9,052 nt of DNA, taken from NCBI GenBank assembly GCA_025361325.1, contig JANYAL010000296.1, positions 1 to 9,052 on the forward strand, read 5' to 3'. Source of the DNA: Bacteroidota bacterium. GTDB lineage: Bacteria > Bacteroidota > Bacteroidia > Chitinophagales > Chitinophagaceae. Shown here piece after piece: positions 6,468-9,052 of this stretch. Made by a program: the position numbers and the translations under genes. Below the pieces are notes generated by a model. That model saw only the letters and a list, made by a program, of their open reading frames with translations. It did not search any database and was not told the origin of the DNA. The stretch's first letter is position 1. Every line of letters starts with the position of its first letter.

Positions 6468-7352
6468 ATGGCAAATTCTGGTTCAGAAAGAAAGAATTTT
6501 TTTAAGCGTTTACGCGGTAAAGGTGATCCAAATCCGGGCGAGATGACCTTTATAGATCACCTGGATGCCCTGCGCTGGCACCTCATACGTGGTGTATTGG
6601 TGTGGCTGTCTGCCGCCATCGGTATATTTATCTATATTGACTGGGTCTTTGATAATATCATCTATGCACCCGCAAGGCCAACCTTCATCACCTACACCGC
6701 ACTTTGCAACTGGAGCCATAAACTGGGGCTGGGACAATCGCTTTGTATGCCGCCGGTCAATATCCCCCTGCAGGGTAATACCGTAAGCGGCCCTTTCATG
6801 TCTGCCATCAATATTGCAATGATTGGAGGGGTCATCGTGGCATTTCCTTACCTTTTCTGGGAACTCTGGCGCTTTGTTAAGCCCGCACTGTCTCCCAAAG
6901 AAGAAAAATATGCACGGGGCAGCATTCTGTGGGTATCCCTGTGCTTTTTCGCAGGAGCAGCATTCGGGTACTTTCTGTTGGCTCCCTTTACCTTTAATTT
7001 CCTCGCGAATTTTACCCTGGGCAATGTGGGTGCATATAAATATATGCCCACGCTCGATGATTATATTGAGACACTTAACAATATAATCTTAGGCTGCGGC
7101 ATCGCCTTTGAACTCCCCATACTCGCTTATGTACTGGCCAAAATAGGTATCATCACAGCCAGCTTCCTAAAAAAATACCGCAAATACGCCTATGTGGTCA
7201 TACTTATCGTGGCAGCTGTGATCACCCCCTCGCCCGACTGGACCAGCCAGACCATCGTTGCTGTGCCCCTTATTTTATTATACGAAATCAGTGTATGGCT
7301 CGTATTGAGGGTAGATAAGCGAAAGGCGAAGGAAGAGAAGGAGTGGAGTTAA
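6468..7352 (+). CDS. tatC: Sec-independent protein translocase subunit TatC
   Basis: TatC is the inner-membrane receptor that binds twin-arginine signal peptides and, with TatA, exports folded proteins. The 294 residues include the family's HLDALRWHLIR near the N-terminus (31-41), AFPYLFWELWRFVKPALSPKE at 125-145, which carries the signal-peptide-binding loop, GIAFELP with the conserved Glu E215, and VITPSPDWTSQ at 251-261. Six hydrophobic segments fit the usual topology. The first periplasmic loop (about 67-110, with Cys 80 and Cys 93) is longer than in Escherichia coli. I believe this is usual for Bacteroidota TatC. A charged tail (RVDKRKAKEEKEWS) ends in the cytoplasm. No tatA or tatB is adjacent. 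An exact -7 element ends 10 bases before the ATG. rpiB follows after 118 bases. Confidence 0.96.
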   Translation: MANSGSERKNFFKRLRGKGDPNPGEMTFIDHLDALRWHLIRGVLVWLSAAIGIFIYIDWVFDNIIYAPARPTFITYTALCNWSHKLGLGQSLCMPPVNIPLQGNTVSGPFMSAINIAMIGGVIVAFPYLFWELWRFVKPALSPKEEKYARGSILWVSLCFFAGAAFGYFLLAPFTFNFLANFTLGNVGAYKYMPTLDDYIETLNNIILGCGIAFELPILAYVLAKIGIITASFLKKYRKYAYVVILIVAAVITPSPDWTSQTIVAVPLILLYEISVWLVLRVDKRKAKEEKEWS

Positions 7353-7370
7353 ATCGTTTGAAAGTTAATT

Positions 7371-7398
7371 GTTGAAGGTTTAGGGCCTTCAACTTTTA
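7371..7398 (+). terminator. Hairpin downstream of tatC, possible weak terminator
   Basis: GTTGAAGG (7371-7378) pairs perfectly with CCTTCAAC (7386-7393) around a 7-base loop, and TTTT follows at 7394-7397. The stem lies 18 bases after the tatC stop. The T-tract is short, so termination may be partial. The stem is built from the same GTTGAA units as the surrounding repeats. Confidence 0.4.
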
Positions 7399-7416
7399 AC
7401 AGTATTCACTTATTCG

Positions 7417-7424
7417 TAACTTCG
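7417..7424 (+). promoter_or_regulatory. Weak -7-like element ahead of rpiB
   Basis: TAACTTCG matches TAnnTTTG at 7 of 8 positions and lies 46 bases before the rpiB ATG, downstream of the tatC hairpin. No -33 partner is evident. rpiB may instead be read through from tatC. Confidence 0.2.
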
Positions 7425-7470
7425 ATATTCAGGAACGTTACAAACATTCAACTTTCAACTCTAAACCATT

Positions 7471-7920
7471 ATGTCTCCATTCAATCTAAAACTCCCTGTC
7501 GCCATCGGTTGTGACCATGCCGGATGGGACTGCAAGGAAGACCTCATCTCATTCCTCGAGGGAGAGGGCGTTGTATTCAGGGATTTCGGCACCTTCAATA
7601 AAGACTCTGTTGATTATCCCGATTACGCCCATCCCGTGGCCAGCGCCGTAGAAAATGGCGAAGCTGCTTTTGGCATCCTGTTATGCGGTAGCGCCAATGG
7701 AGTAGCGATGACCGCCAACAAGCACCCTGGCATACGCGCAGCCATCTGTTGGGGCGAGGAACTGGCCGAACTGGCCCGCAAGCACAACGATGCCAACATA
7801 TTATGTATTCCCGCCCGCTTTGTCCGAGACGGTGATGCAGAAAAGATGCTCGACATTTTCATGAATACAGCTTTTGAAGGCGGGAGGCATACCATCCGCG
7901 TCGATAAGATCGCGTGCTGA
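7471..7920 (+). CDS. rpiB: Ribose-5-phosphate isomerase B
   Basis: RpiB interconverts ribose 5-phosphate and ribulose 5-phosphate in the non-oxidative pentose phosphate pathway, in the cytoplasm. The 149 residues are typical. Visible motifs are IGCDHAGWDCKEDL with D15 and H16, DYPDYAHPVA (49-58), LLCGSANGVAMTANKHPGIR with the catalytic-type Cys72, ARKHNDANILCIPAR with H105 (the expected general-acid position in the family) and EGGRHTIRVDKI near the end. The commoner form of the phosphate/ring-opening loop is CGTGxG or CGSGNG; here it is CGSANG, a small change (Ala75). The ATG at 7471 follows AT-rich repeat sequence without a clear Shine-Dalgarno. The sugar-allose isomerase activity found in some RpiB/LacAB relatives cannot be excluded from sequence. 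It lies between tatC and a peptidase gene. Confidence 0.95.
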   Translation: MSPFNLKLPVAIGCDHAGWDCKEDLISFLEGEGVVFRDFGTFNKDSVDYPDYAHPVASAVENGEAAFGILLCGSANGVAMTANKHPGIRAAICWGEELAELARKHNDANILCIPARFVRDGDAEKMLDIFMNTAFEGGRHTIRVDKIAC

Positions 7921-7955
7921 AATTCATAGGCTACTGGAACAAAAGAGAAAAGTAG

Positions 7956-7995
7956 AAAAAGAGTTCAGTTGAAATAAACTCCCGACTCTTTTTTT
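7956..7995 (+). terminator. Terminator downstream of rpiB
   Basis: AAAAAGAGT (7956-7964) and ACTCTTTTT (7985-7993) are perfect complements around a 20-base loop, and the T-run continues to 7994. Inside it, GAGTT and AACTC offer an alternative shorter stem. The A-run before and T-run after the stem resemble a terminator, 36 bases after the rpiB stop. The GC content of the stem is low. Confidence 0.5.
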
Positions 7996-8048
7996 CATTT
8001 ACTAGTCAAAACCCCTTTCTGATCTTTCTTTCCTTGAACTACCAGCTA

Positions 8049-8107
8049 TTCTTTTTTGTCTTTTTAGTCCTACATTTCCTGTTTTTCTCTTTTGTCCTCT
8101 TAGCACC
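8049..8107. repeat. Pyrimidine-rich tract with a degenerate direct repeat
   Basis: The plus strand from about 7985 to 8130 is strongly C/T-rich. Within it 8049-8071 and 8085-8107 (TTCTYTTTTGTC then TTAG) match at 17 of 23 positions with a 36-base offset, close to five 7-base units. The second copy contains the TTTG proposed as the -33 promoter element of the peptidase gene. Confidence 0.35.
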
Positions 8108-8122
8108 TTTTACCTATTTTGC
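8091..8122 (+). promoter_or_regulatory. Candidate promoter of the M28 peptidase gene
   Basis: TTTG (8091-8094) is followed after 20 bases by TATTTTGC (8115-8122), close to TAnnTTTG. Transcription would start near 8128, leaving a leader of about 13 bases before the ATG at 8141. Spacing and position fit a Bacteroidota promoter; the -7 box is imperfect. Confidence 0.45.
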
Positions 8123-8140
8123 CCCCTTAAATACCAATTC

Positions 8141-9052
8141 ATGAATAAAATCCTGCTTTTTACAAACTTAATGTTCTGTAACTGCTTAGCTTTTACCCAG
8201 GTCAGTGATGCCTCCAGGTATGCCGGCATCATCACAGGCCCTGAACTTAGGAAACAACTTACAATGATCGCAAGTGAGAACTTCGAAGGCCGAGAAACAG
8301 GTACTGAAGGGCAACGGAAAGCAGCAGCCTATATCGAGTCGCAGTTCAAAGCGCTGGGACTAAAAACGGCTGATGCGCTACAGGGTTATCAACAGCTGTA
8401 CCCCCTTTACCAGGACAGCATTAAGGAAACCTCCTTGAATTTCAATGGTAAACAGGTAGCGTTCGGCAAGGACTTCATTGCGCCGCTCAATATCAATGAG
8501 ACCGGAAAGTTCCGTTCCGGAAAATTCGTCTTTGCCGGCTACGGGATCGATGATCCAAAATACAACGATTATACTGGGCTCAACGTAAAAGGGAAAGTAG
8601 TGGTCGTTTTTTTGGGCGAACCGAAAAAGGATGGCAAATATATCATCAGTGGCTCGGCACGAGGTTCTGACTGGACCTACCCCGGGATATCCAAAAAAGC
8701 TGCCGCGGCAGCTGCAAAGGGTGCAGCCGGACTGATCATCATCAACCCCAGCCAGGAAAGCTTCAACCCCAGGGCCGTGGAGAACGGAAAAAAGACAGGT
8801 GTGTATTTTCCCAGGAGCAGCAGTGATATGAAACACGTGAATACGATACAGGTATCGCATGCATTTGCAAAGCAACTCATTGGTAATAATTTTGATACGC
8901 TGATGAAAATGACTAAAGCCTTTCTGCCGCTGGAGAAGAAATGGACCATGGAAAAGAAAACAAGGATTTCCTTTAGTTTCGACAGGTACCGTAACATCAT
9001 TAATGCCAGCAATGTTATCGGCCTTATCGAAGGAACGGACAAGAAAGACGAA
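8141..9052 (+). CDS. Secreted M28-family zinc peptidase with PA domain, N-terminal part (runs off the window)
   Basis: The frame opens at ATG 8141 and stays open for 304 codons to the right edge. A signal peptide covers about residues 1-20 (MNKILLFTNLMF, then LAFTQ); no good lipobox is seen, so export by Sec with signal peptidase I is likely. LRKQLTMIASENFEGRETGT at 36-55, followed by KAAAYIESQFKALGLK, is the usual N-terminal segment of M28 aminopeptidase-like enzymes. FAGYGIDDPKYNDYTGLNVK then KGKVVVVFLGEP, and AAAKGAAGLIIINP, form a PA (protease-associated) insert. Visible sequence ends at SNVIGLIEGTDKKDE, normally just before the zinc-binding HxDH segment, so the catalytic residues are outside the window. 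The likely role is cleavage of peptides in the periplasm or outside the cell. It is separated from rpiB by 220 bases with a terminator and its own promoter. Confidence 0.9.
   Translation, partial: MNKILLFTNLMFCNCLAFTQVSDASRYAGIITGPELRKQLTMIASENFEGRETGTEGQRKAAAYIESQFKALGLKTADALQGYQQLYPLYQDSIKETSLNFNGKQVAFGKDFIAPLNINETGKFRSGKFVFAGYGIDDPKYNDYTGLNVKGKVVVVFLGEPKKDGKYIISGSARGSDWTYPGISKKAAAAAAKGAAGLIIINPSQESFNPRAVENGKKTGVYFPRSSSDMKHVNTIQVSHAFAKQLIGNNFDTLMKMTKAFLPLEKKWTMEKKTRISFSFDRYRNIINASNVIGLIEGTDKKDE

Larger units (their letters stand above)
7357..7463. repeat. Degenerate heptad repeats in inverted orientation between tatC and rpiB
   Basis: The left part (7357-7380) is made of TTGAA/GTTGAA-type units with a period close to 7 bases. 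The right part (7446-7463) carries the complementary TTCAA units. TTGAAAGTT (7358-7366) and AACTTTCAA (7450-7458) are perfect 9-bp complements, so the tract could form a large stem-loop. It fills most of the 118-base gap. This is the same kind of period-7 degenerate repeat as in the amidohydrolase gene, but with a different unit. Confidence 0.5.

Noticed and set aside
8141..8200. Lipoprotein signal for the M28 peptidase (Cys13 or Cys15)
   Set aside because: LMFC and FCNC do not fit the usual L-(A/S/T)-(G/A/S)-C lipobox, and the hydrophobic stretch continues past them. A normal signal peptide fits better.
8378..8875. Minus-strand open frame of 165 codons near the right edge
   Set aside because: The plus strand encodes a well-supported M28/PA-domain peptidase through this region; the minus frame is a shadow.

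Overview
The window looks like ordinary chromosome from a Bacteroidota bacterium, most likely of the family Chitinophagaceae. That placement is inferred from four things: promoter-like TAnnTTTG elements just ahead of several genes, A-rich leaders without clear Shine-Dalgarno sequences, the tatC - rpiB - M28 peptidase order, and the sequence character of the proteins. No rRNA, tRNA, CRISPR array, insertion sequence or phage gene was seen.

Layout. At the left edge an open frame that may be the tail of a plus-strand gene (2-115) converges on a minus-strand amidohydrolase of the aminodeoxyfutalosine/S-adenosylhomocysteine deaminase type (130-1359). A 158-base divergent gap follows. It holds a palindrome carrying a -7 element on each strand and a strong hairpin in the leader of prfA (release factor 1, 1518-2582). 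A gene-free stretch of about 400 bases contains a good intrinsic terminator, a small inverted repeat and a candidate promoter. Next is a very large membrane gene for polysaccharide synthesis (2984-6432) with the order TM - GH18-like hydrolase - NodB/CE4 deacetylase - TM - GT2 glycosyltransferase - TMs. It is split by an apparent one-base deletion in the GT2 DxD motif. Then come tatC (6468-7352), rpiB (7471-7920) and the first 304 codons of a secreted M28-type peptidase (8141 to the right edge).

How the genes relate. Most are housekeeping: translation termination, Tat export and the pentose phosphate pathway. The notable gene is the trifunctional enzyme. Predicted topology puts the glycosyltransferase in the cytoplasm and both the deacetylase and the hydrolase outside the inner membrane. 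One polypeptide could therefore make, export, deacetylate and trim an N-acetylhexosamine polymer, jobs that PgaC and PgaB divide between them in poly-GlcNAc systems. Whether it works here depends on whether the frameshift is real.

A second theme is degenerate 7-base-period repeats. They occur inside the amidohydrolase coding sequence, between tatC and rpiB, and possibly upstream of the peptidase. I found no clearly new defence or mobile system.
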